A DNA stretch of 64,000 nt from DATARR01 sp044868005. Lineage in GTDB: Bacteria > Acidobacteriota > Thermoanaerobaculia > Multivoradales > UBA5704. Where the stretch lies: positions 1-64,000 of the forward strand of contig JBIOVX010000303.1 of NCBI GenBank assembly GCA_044868005.1. The letters are read 5' to 3'. Of the stretch, positions 37,151-45,849 are shown piece by piece (position 1 is the first letter of the stretch; each line of letters opens with the position of its first letter). The position numbers were made by a program, and so were the translations under genes. The notes under the pieces were generated by a model that ran no database searches, was not told the DNA's origin, and worked only from the letters and a program-made list of their open reading frames with translations.

Positions 37151-37176
37151 AAGGCGGCCTCTAGACCGCCTTTCTG
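37151..37176 (+). terminator. Rho-independent terminator
   Basis: AAGGCGG (37151-37157) pairs with CCGCCTT (37166-37172) around an eight-base loop, followed by TTCTGCTT. It lies 25 bases after the stop of the free-standing domain gene. Confidence 0.7.
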
Positions 37177-37204
37177 CTTCTGCGTTACTGAACAGGATGG
37201 GACG

Positions 37205-39223
37205 GTGCGGATCCGGACTCAGATCCTTCTCGCCGTCCTTCTAGCCGCAAGCCTCCTGCCTCGCCTCCCGTTGCTGGCCAACGCGGAGGCGGCATTCTCC
37301 TCGGACGAGGCCGTCAACGCTCTGGCCGTCCAGCACCTCTTGGCGGGCCGGGAGCTCTCGGCCTTCGGTTGGGACGCCACCTACTACGGGATGGCCGAAG
37401 GTCTCCTGGCGGTCCCTTTCATCGCGATCCTGGGCTCGACCGCGCTGGCCTTCAAGCTCTCGGCCGTCCTTGGATTCCTGGCCCTCGTCGTGGCCGTGTT
37501 CAGCCTCGGCCGCGCTCTGTACGGTGAGACGGAAGGGCTGGTGGCGGCAGCCCTCCTGGCCATATTCTCCCCGCAGCTCGTGGGCTTGAGCACGTTTGCC
37601 GCCAGCGGCTTCTGCCTGATCGTAGCCTGGGGGACGCTGACACTGCTCTGCTTTCTGCACGCGCTGCGAGAGCCCTCCCGCCGCCGGCGTTTCGCGATGC
37701 TCGGCTTCCTCGCCGGCTTTGGCCTCTATATCTTCGAGCTGTATATCCCTTATCTGGTGCTCCTCGCCCTCGCGGGGGGCTTCGCCTTCGTGGCCGCTGC
37801 CAGGGATCCATCCGTTTTCCGGCGACGGCTCGGCAGTGCGGCGATTGCGGCAGTCGGGTTCATCCTGGGCGCGGCTCCCAAGCTCTTACTGATCCTGTCG
37901 GGAGGGGGGGGAGCGAAGCGCCCTGACTACACCCTTGCCGGGGGAGAGCAGATCCTCGCCAACCTCCGCCTGCTGGTGCGCGCCTGCATTCCGGCCCTGT
38001 TTGGAGTGAATCTCCGTCCCGGCTCGCCGCTCGAGCTCGCGAACGGACCTGAGATGGGGCAGCTCGCCTCCGGGTTCGGCGTCTTTCTCATCCTGGGCTA
38101 TGTGGCGGCCTGGGCGTGGAGCCTCGTCGGGGCCGTGCGCTCCCCGGCGAGGGATCGCGCGCGGCGATGGACCGGGGGGCTGCTCGTCGCCCTCGTTCCG
38201 CTTGTGGCCCTGCTCTTCGTGCTCAGCCCCAACCCCCAGGACGCGGGCTCCAACCGTTATCTCCTCCCCTGGTTGAGCGCGCTGCCTTTGGCGGGCGCCG
38301 CCCTGGTGCGGTGGGGCCGCCAGAATCTTCCCACGGCCCTTGCCGCGGGTGTCCTCGCGGTGGCTCTGCCTCTCTTCCAGTCGGCCCTGTGGCTCGTCGA
38401 CCGCGGCTTTCTCACTCCCTCGCTGGAGCTGGCAGTGAAACAGGAGCCGCTCCGCGCCGTTCTTCCCATTCTCGAATCCCATGGGCTGGCAGGAGGTTAT
38501 GCTCGATACTGGGACGCCTATAAAGCCACCTTTCTTGACCGCGAAAGGCTCGTTTTCGTCCCCTATATGGGCTGGGACCGCTACCCTCCCTATTCCCAAC
38601 GGCTGCGCGAGACGGAGCGGGTCGCCTGGATCTTTCCCGGAGAGTTGGTGGAGCTCTCTCCCGCAGGGCGCGTGGAGGCTAGCCTGTTGGAGGGATACCT
38701 GCTGAACCAACTCGCCAGCTCGGGGCACTCCTACCGGGTACTCCGAGCCGGCGGCTATCGCATCTATTTGGGGCATGACGGACGGCGCCTCCTGCCGGCG
38801 CCGCTGCCTCTGCAGCCGAAGCCACTCGTCCATCCCAAAGCCGAGTTTCTTTCCGCCACCGTAGCCGCGCGGGCTGCGGCCGGCTCGGAGATCGCCGCTC
38901 CGGTAAGTGTGCTCAACCGGAGCGAAGCGTTCTGGTCGGCGTCCGGACTTTCCCTCCAAGCGGGCACACTGCGGGTCTCGGCCTCGTACCGATGGCTGGC
39001 GCCGGACGGCCATGTCCTCGTGGAGTATGGCGAGCGCTCTCTCCTGCCGGCGGACGTTTCGCCCGGCGGGACGCTCGAGATGATCGTCCGGGCGCGAGCC
39101 CCCGATGTACCGGGTCTCCATCTCCTTCGCCTCACGATGGTCCAGGAGGGGGTGGCCTGGTTCGACCAGGTCGGCGGCGGATTCTCCGACCACCTTGTCG
39201 AGATCGTCGCTGCAGACAAATAG
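37205..39223 (+). CDS. GT39/ArnT-like membrane glycosyltransferase
   Basis: The 672-residue protein starts at GTG 37205. After the first helix a loop reads FSSDEAVNALAVQHLLAGR, the acidic DE signature of GT-C enzymes that use polyprenyl-phosphate sugars. About ten more hydrophobic segments reach residue 400. The remaining part is periplasmic and ends in a beta-rich domain (about 540-672). It likely transfers a sugar to a lipid, glycan or protein on the outer side of the membrane. It leads a run of five rightward genes. Confidence 0.8.
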   Translation: MRIRTQILLAVLLAASLLPRLPLLANAEAAFSSDEAVNALAVQHLLAGRELSAFGWDATYYGMAEGLLAVPFIAILGSTALAFKLSAVLGFLALVVAVFSLGRALYGETEGLVAAALLAIFSPQLVGLSTFAASGFCLIVAWGTLTLLCFLHALREPSRRRRFAMLGFLAGFGLYIFELYIPYLVLLALAGGFAFVAAARDPSVFRRRLGSAAIAAVGFILGAAPKLLLILSGGGGAKRPDYTLAGGEQILANLRLLVRACIPALFGVNLRPGSPLELANGPEMGQLASGFGVFLILGYVAAWAWSLVGAVRSPARDRARRWTGGLLVALVPLVALLFVLSPNPQDAGSNRYLLPWLSALPLAGAALVRWGRQNLPTALAAGVLAVALPLFQSALWLVDRGFLTPSLELAVKQEPLRAVLPILESHGLAGGYARYWDAYKATFLDRERLVFVPYMGWDRYPPYSQRLRETERVAWIFPGELVELSPAGRVEASLLEGYLLNQLASSGHSYRVLRAGGYRIYLGHDGRRLLPAPLPLQPKPLVHPKAEFLSATVAARAAAGSEIAAPVSVLNRSEAFWSASGLSLQAGTLRVSASYRWLAPDGHVLVEYGERSLLPADVSPGGTLEMIVRARAPDVPGLHLLRLTMVQEGVAWFDQVGGGFSDHLVEIVAADK

Positions 39224-39230
39224 CGAGTGG

Positions 39231-39260
39231 TTGCGGCTGGCGAGCGAGCGCCAGTATACT
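39231..39260 (+). promoter_or_regulatory. Possible promoter before the small glycan-operon gene
   Basis: TTGCGG (39231-39236) and TATACT (39255-39260) are 18 bases apart. The position supports ATG 39323, not GTG 39227, as the start of the next gene. Confidence 0.4.
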
Positions 39261-39322
39261 CAGGCGCCCTCGCGTACTTCACTCGATTCTTGGATAGAGT
39301 AGGCTTGCTCGCGGACCCGGAA

Positions 39323-39622
39323 ATGGACGGAATCGACGACATTACTGCAGCGAAGGACGCAGGCACGATGGAGGCGCAGGCCTTCGGTCTGCGGCTGCGT
39401 GTGCTGGAGGCCCATGAGCGGGGAGACCGGCTCGTCCGCCTGGTGGCCGAGCGGCCGGATCTTGCGGCTGCTCCCGCGCCCTTTCATATCAACGATGCCT
39501 TCGTCGTGGACCGGCTGCAGGAGCAGGTAGATCTCCTCTCCGGGTTTCAGCGCGCGGTCCTTCGCTCGAAAGGATGGCGTTTGGTCCAGGCACTGCGGCG
39601 CCCTCTCAGGCGGGCCTGGTAA
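39323..39622 (+). CDS. Small coiled-coil-like protein of glycan operon
   Basis: ATG 39323 gives 99 residues; GTG 39227 would add 32. The protein is mostly helical and charged, and ends RSKGWRLVQALRRPLRRAW. This is the same kind of basic W-R-L tail that closes the sulfotransferase-GT2 fusion, and such tails often follow coiled coils in glycan-assembly proteins. No enzyme motif is visible. It may be a scaffold or the detached tail of a glycosyltransferase. Confidence 0.6.
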   Translation: MDGIDDITAAKDAGTMEAQAFGLRLRVLEAHERGDRLVRLVAERPDLAAAPAPFHINDAFVVDRLQEQVDLLSGFQRAVLRSKGWRLVQALRRPLRRAW

Positions 39623-39627
39623 GCGCT

Positions 39628-39921
39628 ATGGAGGTGACCCCCGAGGCAAAGCTCATCGCCCGCCTGCAGGCTCGCGTTTCGACGCTGGAGTCCCTTCTCG
39701 AAGAACGTTCGCGCGAGCTGCGACTGATCCAGAAGCACGTCTGCTACCGCGACCTGCTCGTCATCTCGCGGATTGCCGCAGGACTCTCACCCCTTCCCTT
39801 GGGCGCTTTCGATCCGGTCTTCTGGCGGGAGACCACCGATCTGGCGTCAGCGGAGGTCGGCGAAGTTATGGAAGCGCTTTGGAGCTCGCTGATGCCAGTG
39901 ATGCCCCAGGAGACACGCTGA
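39628..39921 (+). CDS. Small helical protein of glycan operon
   Basis: The ATG at 39628 is five bases after the previous stop; 97 residues. The first half is a likely coiled coil (AKLIARLQARVSTLESLLEERSRELRLI), the second half is hydrophobic-aromatic without a membrane helix. I do not recognise a family. It is followed after six bases by a GT2-GT4 fusion gene. Confidence 0.6.
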   Translation: MEVTPEAKLIARLQARVSTLESLLEERSRELRLIQKHVCYRDLLVISRIAAGLSPLPLGAFDPVFWRETTDLASAEVGEVMEALWSSLMPVMPQETR

Positions 39922-39927
39922 CCTCCT

Positions 39928-41772
39928 GTGCGCACGGCGACTCTCATCATCCTCGCCTGGAACCGCTGGGACCTGACGCGGCGCTGTCTCGAGACCCTGC
40001 GGGAGACCGATCTTACGGGCGCCGAGGTTCTCGTCGTCGACAACGGATCGACTGACGAGACGCCAAAGCGCCTGCGGGAGACGTCCTGGGTGCGCACGCT
40101 CACCCTGCCCCGCAACGTCGGTTTCGTCCGTGGTAACAATGCCGGGATCTCCATGGCCGATGCGGAGTCCGACATCGTCCTGCTCAACAACGACCTCGAG
40201 TTCACCCAGCGCGACTGGCTGCAGCGTCTGCGCGAGTGCGCGCACGCGGCTTCCGATGTGGGGATCGTCGGCTGCCGGCTGGTCCAGCCCGGCGGCAGCC
40301 TCCTCCATGCCGGCACCTACATCCTGCCGGAAACGATGTGGGGGCAGCAGATCGGCTCTCTGGAGAGGGACATCGGTCAATTCCCAGGTGTCCGCCGGGT
40401 CGAAGGGATCGTTTTCGCCTGCGCCTACATCCGGCGCGAGCTGATCCGCGCCATCGGCGGCCTCTCTCTCGACTTCGAGTCCTACTTCGAGGATACCGAT
40501 TACTGCTTACGAGCTCAGCAGGCTGGCTACTCCACGGTGGTCTGCGGTGACGTTACGCTGGTCCATGACGAGCATGGTTCGACCGGCCAGGACCACGGTG
40601 CGTTCCTGCGGCTGTTCCGGAAGAGCCAGGGGACCTTCCGCAAGAAGTGGAAAAGGACGCTCGAGGCGCGCTATCGGCACACGCTGCTCTGGCAGTCCAT
40701 CATGAACCTGCCGACCGGCTACGCCATGAGCTGCCGCGAGATCCTGCGCTCTCTGGAGCAGCAAGGAGTGAGGGCGATCTACCGGTACGTTTATGGACCG
40801 GGTTCCCCATTTCCTGTCGTCGAGCCGGAGAACAGCGGCGACTACCGGCTCAACGTGATTGCCCAGCGCAAGCCACCGCGGCGTTCCAAGGTGGCGGTTG
40901 TCTATGGCCAAGGAGACGTTTTCGGTCGCAACCAGGGCCGCTACAAGATTGGTTATACGATGCTGGAGGTCGACGGTTTCCCAGCGGATTGGGTGTGGCA
41001 GGCCAATCGGATGAACGAGGTGTGGGTTCCGAGCGACTTCAACCGCCAGGGCTTCCTGGCATCCGGTCTGAAGCGGTCGGTCCACGTGATCCCACTCGGC
41101 GTCGATACCAACTACTTCCATCCCGGCATCAAGGCCCATCGCAACCCAATGGGCGAATTCGTTTTCCTGTCGATCTTCGAGTGGGGAGAGCGCAAGGAGC
41201 CCTGGCTCCTGCTGCGCGCCTTCAACGAAGCTTTTTCCGCCCGCGAGCCGGTGCGGCTTCTCTGCAAGGTGATCAACCGGGATGGCAGCCTGAGCCTCAA
41301 ACAGGAGATCCGCAAACTGGGCTTGAAGGAGAGCGGCGGCCGGGTCTCCTATCTCTTCAACCTGGAGTTCCCCCACTACCAGCTCGGTTCACTCTACCGC
41401 TCCGCCGATTGCTTCATCGCGTCAAGCCGGGGGGAGGGCTGGGACATGCCCCTGATGGAGGCCATGGCATGCGGCCTGCCGGCGATCGCCACGGACTGGG
41501 GTGCCCACAAGGAGTTCCTCCATGAGGGGATCGCCTATCCGCTGCGCAGCCGCGGAACCGTGCCCGCGGTGGCGAGGTGCCCCTACTACGCGGGCTTCTC
41601 CTGGGCCGATCCGGACCTCGAGCATCTCCGGCACCTGCTGCGCGAAATTTACGAGAACCGCGACGAGGCGCGCCGGCGTGGACAGGCTGCTGCCGCCGAG
41701 ATGGCGGCGCGCTGGAGCTGGACGATGACGGCGCGCAAAATCATCGAGCGGCTGGAAGCGATCGGGGGATAG
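39928..41772 (+). CDS. GT2-GT4 fusion glycosyltransferase
   Basis: The GTG at 39928 begins a 614-residue protein. Residues about 1-250 are a rhamnosyltransferase-like GT2 (TLIILAWNRWDLTRRCLETL, VLVVDNGSTDETPKRL, NVGFVRGNNAG, metal site LLNNDLEF, and YFEDTDYCLRA). Residues about 310-614 are a GT4 domain (IPLGVDTNYFHP, FEWGERKEPWLLL, and SRGEGWDMPLMEAMACGLPAIATDWG). It could add two successive sugars. The layout matches the 11.9-kb fusion, but the sequences are clearly different enzymes. Confidence 0.85.
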   Translation: MRTATLIILAWNRWDLTRRCLETLRETDLTGAEVLVVDNGSTDETPKRLRETSWVRTLTLPRNVGFVRGNNAGISMADAESDIVLLNNDLEFTQRDWLQRLRECAHAASDVGIVGCRLVQPGGSLLHAGTYILPETMWGQQIGSLERDIGQFPGVRRVEGIVFACAYIRRELIRAIGGLSLDFESYFEDTDYCLRAQQAGYSTVVCGDVTLVHDEHGSTGQDHGAFLRLFRKSQGTFRKKWKRTLEARYRHTLLWQSIMNLPTGYAMSCREILRSLEQQGVRAIYRYVYGPGSPFPVVEPENSGDYRLNVIAQRKPPRRSKVAVVYGQGDVFGRNQGRYKIGYTMLEVDGFPADWVWQANRMNEVWVPSDFNRQGFLASGLKRSVHVIPLGVDTNYFHPGIKAHRNPMGEFVFLSIFEWGERKEPWLLLRAFNEAFSAREPVRLLCKVINRDGSLSLKQEIRKLGLKESGGRVSYLFNLEFPHYQLGSLYRSADCFIASSRGEGWDMPLMEAMACGLPAIATDWGAHKEFLHEGIAYPLRSRGTVPAVARCPYYAGFSWADPDLEHLRHLLREIYENRDEARRRGQAAAAEMAARWSWTMTARKIIERLEAIGG

Positions 41773-41782
41773 AATAGGGTCA

Positions 41783-43486
41783 ATGATCTCGAATCGTCGG
41801 CTCCGGGATCCAGATGTCGCGATCCTGGCAGCGCTGCCCCTTGTCCTGCTCGCAATCGATTCCGACTGGATTTACAGTGGGCCGCACCGCGACGCCTGGA
41901 TCTACTACGGCTACTTCCAGAATGCCATCTACCTGCTGCGGCGATTTCAGGATCTCTACTACTCCTCGCGCCTCGCGGTGATCCTGCCGGGCTTCGTGCT
42001 GCATCACCTGCTGTCCCCGCTGGCAGCCAACTTGCTGCTTCACCTCGCCGTCTACTGGGCCGCCGTCCTGTCCTTCTATCTGGGCGTCAAGAGGATGTTC
42101 GGTGCCCGTGTGGCGCTGCTCACGGGACTTGCCTTGGGGTGTCACCCCTACCTGCTCCGAGAAGTGGGTTGGAATTACGTCGACGGTTTCGGCATCGCCT
42201 ACTTCCTGGTGGCGCTGCTGCTGGTGACCCTCGCCGTTGAATCGCCGTCCTGGCGTTCTCTGCTTTTAGCGGCGGGAGCCATGGTCACGGCCATCGTCTC
42301 GACAAACTTCTTCTATGCCGTTTACCTACCCATACTGGTGGGACATTTCGTCGTCCTCAATCGACAGCATGAGCGCAGGATCCCGCTGCTGGGGGGTGCG
42401 CTCTGGGCGAGCCTGGGAGCCGCCGGCCTGTTCGTCTTTTTCGGCTGTTTCACCAGGGGTCTGGGGAAGGATTTCTTCTATCTTCGTTCCTCCCTGTCGT
42501 TTGCCGCGGGCACCGTCGGGACTCCGAGCATTTTCCGCGCTGACGCCTACCGCTGGCTTCCAGACGCGGTATGGCTCGTCTTGCCGACGGTCGCTCTTCT
42601 GGGTGGCGCGATTCTCCTCGGGCGCGCGTGGTTCGACTCTTCCCTGCGGCGGAATCGCCTGCTCCTCTGGTCTCAGATCCAGTTTCTCTACCTGGCTCTG
42701 TTGATGCTCCTTCTTCAATTCGCAGGCCGTCCGGTCCTTCAACACTTCTACTATCCGACTCTTCTGATTCCCGGGGCCTTTCTGGCGCTCGCCGGCCAGG
42801 TGGCGCAGATGAAGGGAGAGCTTCCCCCCCGGCGGTTCGTCGCGCTGGCAGCGGCTGTGGCTCTGCTCCAGATCATTCCCCTATGCGTGCCGTTGGTCCG
42901 CGCCCTCTCGCCAATGAGCACCGTTTTCCCGTCTACGGTGCTCCTCGCCCTTCCGCTCGGGCTCGGCAGTGTCCTCGCTCTGGCGCGGAAGTCGATCGGG
43001 GAGCGTGCGATCCTGTGCGCCTTCCTCTGCCTGGCGCTCTCCCAGCTCCTGGTCCGGCAGGGAGGCTCGATTTTCTGGAACTTCGAGAAATACGGCAACG
43101 ACGGGCAAGGGCTCTTCCTGCAGATGAGCCATGCCGTGATAGCCATCGAGAGCTTCGACCCTTCGCAGAACGCGCGCCTCTGGTATGACCAGGACGAGAA
43201 AGAAGGGCAGGTCTACGATGCCGTCGCTTCCGCGTTCCTTCTCTGCCCGCGCATGATCAACCTCGATTTTCCCAATTTCCCGGATGCCAGGATGTGCGAC
43301 GGCGTCCCGCTCGGACCGGGCGTGCCGATCGCCATCCTCTCGGCGGACCCGGCAGCCTTCGAGAAGGCCGATGCGGCGATTCGGGGTATCGGGCTCTCTT
43401 CACATCTCCTGAAGCGGGAGGAGATCGAAGGCCCGTCCCACGGCTTCACGATCACGTATCTCCGGACTGGGGTAGGGGCTCCGTGA
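41783..43486 (+). CDS. Polytopic membrane protein, GT-C-like
   Basis: The 567-residue protein has about ten hydrophobic segments (about 12-30, 70-130, 140-190, 205-225, 265-290, 305-330, 340-420) and a soluble C-terminus from about 450. A loop SGPHRDAWIYYGYFQ follows the first helix, with Asp and His in the place where GT-C enzymes keep acidic residues, so a membrane glycosyltransferase is plausible but not proven. TAGAAT ends seven bases before the ATG, which may mark a leaderless transcript. The 3' end overlaps the convergent methyltransferase gene by 35 bases. Confidence 0.72.
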   Translation: MISNRRLRDPDVAILAALPLVLLAIDSDWIYSGPHRDAWIYYGYFQNAIYLLRRFQDLYYSSRLAVILPGFVLHHLLSPLAANLLLHLAVYWAAVLSFYLGVKRMFGARVALLTGLALGCHPYLLREVGWNYVDGFGIAYFLVALLLVTLAVESPSWRSLLLAAGAMVTAIVSTNFFYAVYLPILVGHFVVLNRQHERRIPLLGGALWASLGAAGLFVFFGCFTRGLGKDFFYLRSSLSFAAGTVGTPSIFRADAYRWLPDAVWLVLPTVALLGGAILLGRAWFDSSLRRNRLLLWSQIQFLYLALLMLLLQFAGRPVLQHFYYPTLLIPGAFLALAGQVAQMKGELPPRRFVALAAAVALLQIIPLCVPLVRALSPMSTVFPSTVLLALPLGLGSVLALARKSIGERAILCAFLCLALSQLLVRQGGSIFWNFEKYGNDGQGLFLQMSHAVIAIESFDPSQNARLWYDQDEKEGQVYDAVASAFLLCPRMINLDFPNFPDARMCDGVPLGPGVPIAILSADPAAFEKADAAIRGIGLSSHLLKREEIEGPSHGFTITYLRTGVGAP

Positions 43487-44096
43487 CCGCCCTCATCAGG
43501 AAATGGCTGTAGGGGATCGGCAGCAGGTCGGTGAGCAGTACCGTCTCGACCGACGGAAAGTACGGCGATGCGAGGTCGCGGTACCCTTCGGGAGTTCTCA
43601 CCCTCCGCCCGCGGTCGAGGGCGACAAGCAGCCGCGCCACCGGCGACTGACCTGGATGGCGGACCGGATCCAGCGTGACCAGGGCGCCGCCGGGCCGCAG
43701 ATGCCGGTAGGCGCTCGCGATCAGCCTGTCGGCCTCGGGATCGTCTAAATGGTGCAGGATCGCTATCGCGAGCACCAAGTCGAAGCCGCCAGGCTCCTCC
43801 GGCGCCTCTTCGACCCGCGCGCAGAAAAACCGCCCTCTTCCGGGGTACTTGCGGCGCGCCTCCTCGATGTATCGCGGATTGAGGTCGTAGCCCACATAGT
43901 CCACGCCTTCCGGCAGGTAGCCGAGGATAGCGCCGGTGCCGCAGCCGATGTCCAGGATCCTGGTCCCTGGGACAGGATGGAGGAAGTCACGCACGAAACG
44001 GCGTCGGGCCGCGCCGCTGCCGAGCAGGCGCTGGAAGCGCTCGTAGACGGTCGCCGATTGGAAGATCCGGTAGATGCCGGTGGAGCGATGGCTCAT
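43452..44096 (-). CDS. Class I SAM-dependent methyltransferase
   Basis: The 214-residue protein has motif I ILDIGCGTGAILGYL, VGYDLNPRYIEEAR, ARVEEAP, and AIAILHHLDDPEA, with a C-terminal substrate lobe. It belongs to the UbiE/COQ5-like group. It is divergent from the acyltransferase operon at 44.2 kb and overlaps the membrane-protein gene at the 3' end. Its role in glycan methylation is inferred from position. Confidence 0.82.
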   Translation of the reverse strand: MSHRSTGIYRIFQSATVYERFQRLLGSGAARRRFVRDFLHPVPGTRILDIGCGTGAILGYLPEGVDYVGYDLNPRYIEEARRKYPGRGRFFCARVEEAPEEPGGFDLVLAIAILHHLDDPEADRLIASAYRHLRPGGALVTLDPVRHPGQSPVARLLVALDRGRRVRTPEGYRDLASPYFPSVETVLLTDLLPIPYSHFLMRAVTEPLPQSGDT

Positions 44097-44144
44097 CGGT
44101 GCTTTGCGTACTGCGGTGGCCCGGGAGTATATCCTCCGTCGCGT

Positions 44145-44174
44145 TTGCCAGGGTGGGGAGCAGCCGACTAGAAT
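44145..44174 (+). promoter_or_regulatory. Promoter of the 44.2-49.2 kb sugar operon
   Basis: TTGCCA (44145-44150) and TAGAAT (44169-44174) are 18 bases apart, each one mismatch from consensus. The predicted start is about 17 bases before the ATG at 44198. Confidence 0.55.
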
Positions 44175-44197
44175 CCTGCCCGGAAATCGATCGACGC

Positions 44198-44857
44198 ATG
44201 TCCAGGCTGATTCTCTTCGGAGCAGGAGACATCGCGCGGCTGGCGCACGACTACTTCACGCGCGACAGCGACCATGAGGTCGTGGCGTTTGCGGTGGACG
44301 GGGAGTACCGCCAGGCCGATCAGTTCCTCGGGCTGCCCCTGGTCGATTTCGCCGAGGTCCCGAGGGTCTACCCGTCCGACCGGTTCGATATGTTCGTGGC
44401 CCTGAGTTACACCCGGATGAACCAGATGAGGGCCGCCAAGTACGAGCAGGCTCGGGCGTTGGGTTACCGGCTGGTCAGCTACGTCAGCAGCCGATGCACG
44501 TTCCTGACCGATCAGCCGATTGGCGACAACTGCTTCATCCTGGAGGACAACACCGTCCAGCCGATGGTGCGCATCGGCAATGACGTTACCTTGTGGAGCG
44601 GGAATCACATCGGCCACGACGCGGTGATCGAAGATCATTGCTTCATCGCCTCGCACGTCGTCGTGTCCGGTTACGTGCGCATCCGCAGCTACTGTTTCAT
44701 CGGTGTCAACGCCACGCTCCGGAACTCGATCACCATCGCCCCCCGGACCCTGATCGGAGGCGGTGCAGTGATCATGAGCGATACCGTCGAAGGCGGCGTC
44801 TACGTGCCGCAGCGGGCCGTGCTGCTCGACAAGCGCAGCCACGAGGTCGACCTTTGA
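44198..44857 (+). CDS. NeuD-like sugar O/N-acyltransferase
   Basis: The 219-residue protein has an N-terminal Rossmann-type domain (LILFGAGDIARLAHDYF) and a left-handed beta-helix with hexapeptide repeats (IGDNCFILEDNTVQ, IGNDVTLWSGNHIG, IEDHCFIASHVVVSG, IRSYCFIGVNATL). These are the marks of NeuD/PglD-like acyltransferases that acetylate aminosugars or sialic acids using acyl-CoA; the helix His in GNHIGHDA is likely catalytic. It is first in a six-gene operon with a WecE-type aminotransferase, so it may acylate the 4-amino group that enzyme makes. Confidence 0.85.
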   Translation: MSRLILFGAGDIARLAHDYFTRDSDHEVVAFAVDGEYRQADQFLGLPLVDFAEVPRVYPSDRFDMFVALSYTRMNQMRAAKYEQARALGYRLVSYVSSRCTFLTDQPIGDNCFILEDNTVQPMVRIGNDVTLWSGNHIGHDAVIEDHCFIASHVVVSGYVRIRSYCFIGVNATLRNSITIAPRTLIGGGAVIMSDTVEGGVYVPQRAVLLDKRSHEVDL

Positions 44858-44874
44858 GCGAGCTCGAGGACACT

Positions 44875-45849
44875 ATGGACCTCTCGATCGTCTCGTCCCT
44901 CTATCGCTCGGCTCCCTATCTGAGAGACTTCCACCGGCGAGCCGCCGTCACCGCCCAACAACTCGGGCTGGACTACGAGATGATCCTGGTCAACGATGGC
45001 TCGCCGGACGACTCCCTGGAGATCGCCTTGGAGCTGCGGCGTAATGACCCGCGGCTCTGCGTGATCGATCTGTCGCGCAACTTCGGCCACCACAAGGCGA
45101 TGATGACCGGCCTCGCGCACGCCCGGGGACGCCGGGTATTCCTGCTCGACGCAGACCTGGAGGAGGAGCCGGAGCTGCTGATCGCGTTCGCCGAAACCAT
45201 GGAGCGGACCGGAGCCGACGTGGTGTACGGCGTGCAGGAGAGTCGCAAGGGCGGCTTGCTGGAGCGCGTCTCCGGGGCCCTCTTCTATCGTCTGTTCAAC
45301 TGGCTCTCAGCGCGTGAGGTACCGCCGAACCAGCTCTGCGCGCGGCTCATGACACACCGTTATGTCGAGAGCTTGGTGGCGCACCGTGACCGGGAGATCT
45401 TCTTGGCCGGGCTCTGGGTGGAGACCGGGTACCGCCAGGTCGGTGTGACGGCGCACAAGGACTGCAAGGGGGTGAGCAGTTATAGCCTGGGGCGCAAGGT
45501 CTCCCTGGCGGTCAACTCCATCACCTCGTTCAGCAGCAGGCCGCTGGAGATGATCTTCTACCTCGGCACGGCCATTCTGGTTCTGTCGCTCACCGCCGCG
45601 GCCATCCTAATCCTCCGCCGTCTATTCTTCGACCAACTGCTCCCTGGCTGGGCCTCGACGATGGTAGCGCTGTGCTTCATGGGTGGGCTCAACTTGTTCT
45701 GTGTGGGGATTGTGGGGATCTATCTCGCCAAAGTGTTCAGCGAGACCAAGGACCGCCCCTACACCGTGATCCGTCAGGTCTATCCGCACGCGGCGACATC
45801 AGAGAACGACGCCGACGGGCCGGCCCTCGCTGCCAGGCAATGGCGATGA
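44875..45849 (+). CDS. GT2 glycosyltransferase, GtrB-like
   Basis: ATG 44875 with GAGG upstream is preferred; TTG 44854 would overlap the previous stop as TTGA. The 324-residue product has SIVSSLYRSAPYL, ILVNDGSPDDS, SRNFGHHKAMMTG, and the metal site LLDADLEEEPEL. Two membrane helices follow (about 225-250 and 262-290). This is the architecture of polyprenyl-phosphate glucosyltransferases such as GtrB. It probably loads a sugar on undecaprenyl phosphate. Confidence 0.85.
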   Translation: MDLSIVSSLYRSAPYLRDFHRRAAVTAQQLGLDYEMILVNDGSPDDSLEIALELRRNDPRLCVIDLSRNFGHHKAMMTGLAHARGRRVFLLDADLEEEPELLIAFAETMERTGADVVYGVQESRKGGLLERVSGALFYRLFNWLSAREVPPNQLCARLMTHRYVESLVAHRDREIFLAGLWVETGYRQVGVTAHKDCKGVSSYSLGRKVSLAVNSITSFSSRPLEMIFYLGTAILVLSLTAAAILILRRLFFDQLLPGWASTMVALCFMGGLNLFCVGIVGIYLAKVFSETKDRPYTVIRQVYPHAATSENDADGPALAARQWR

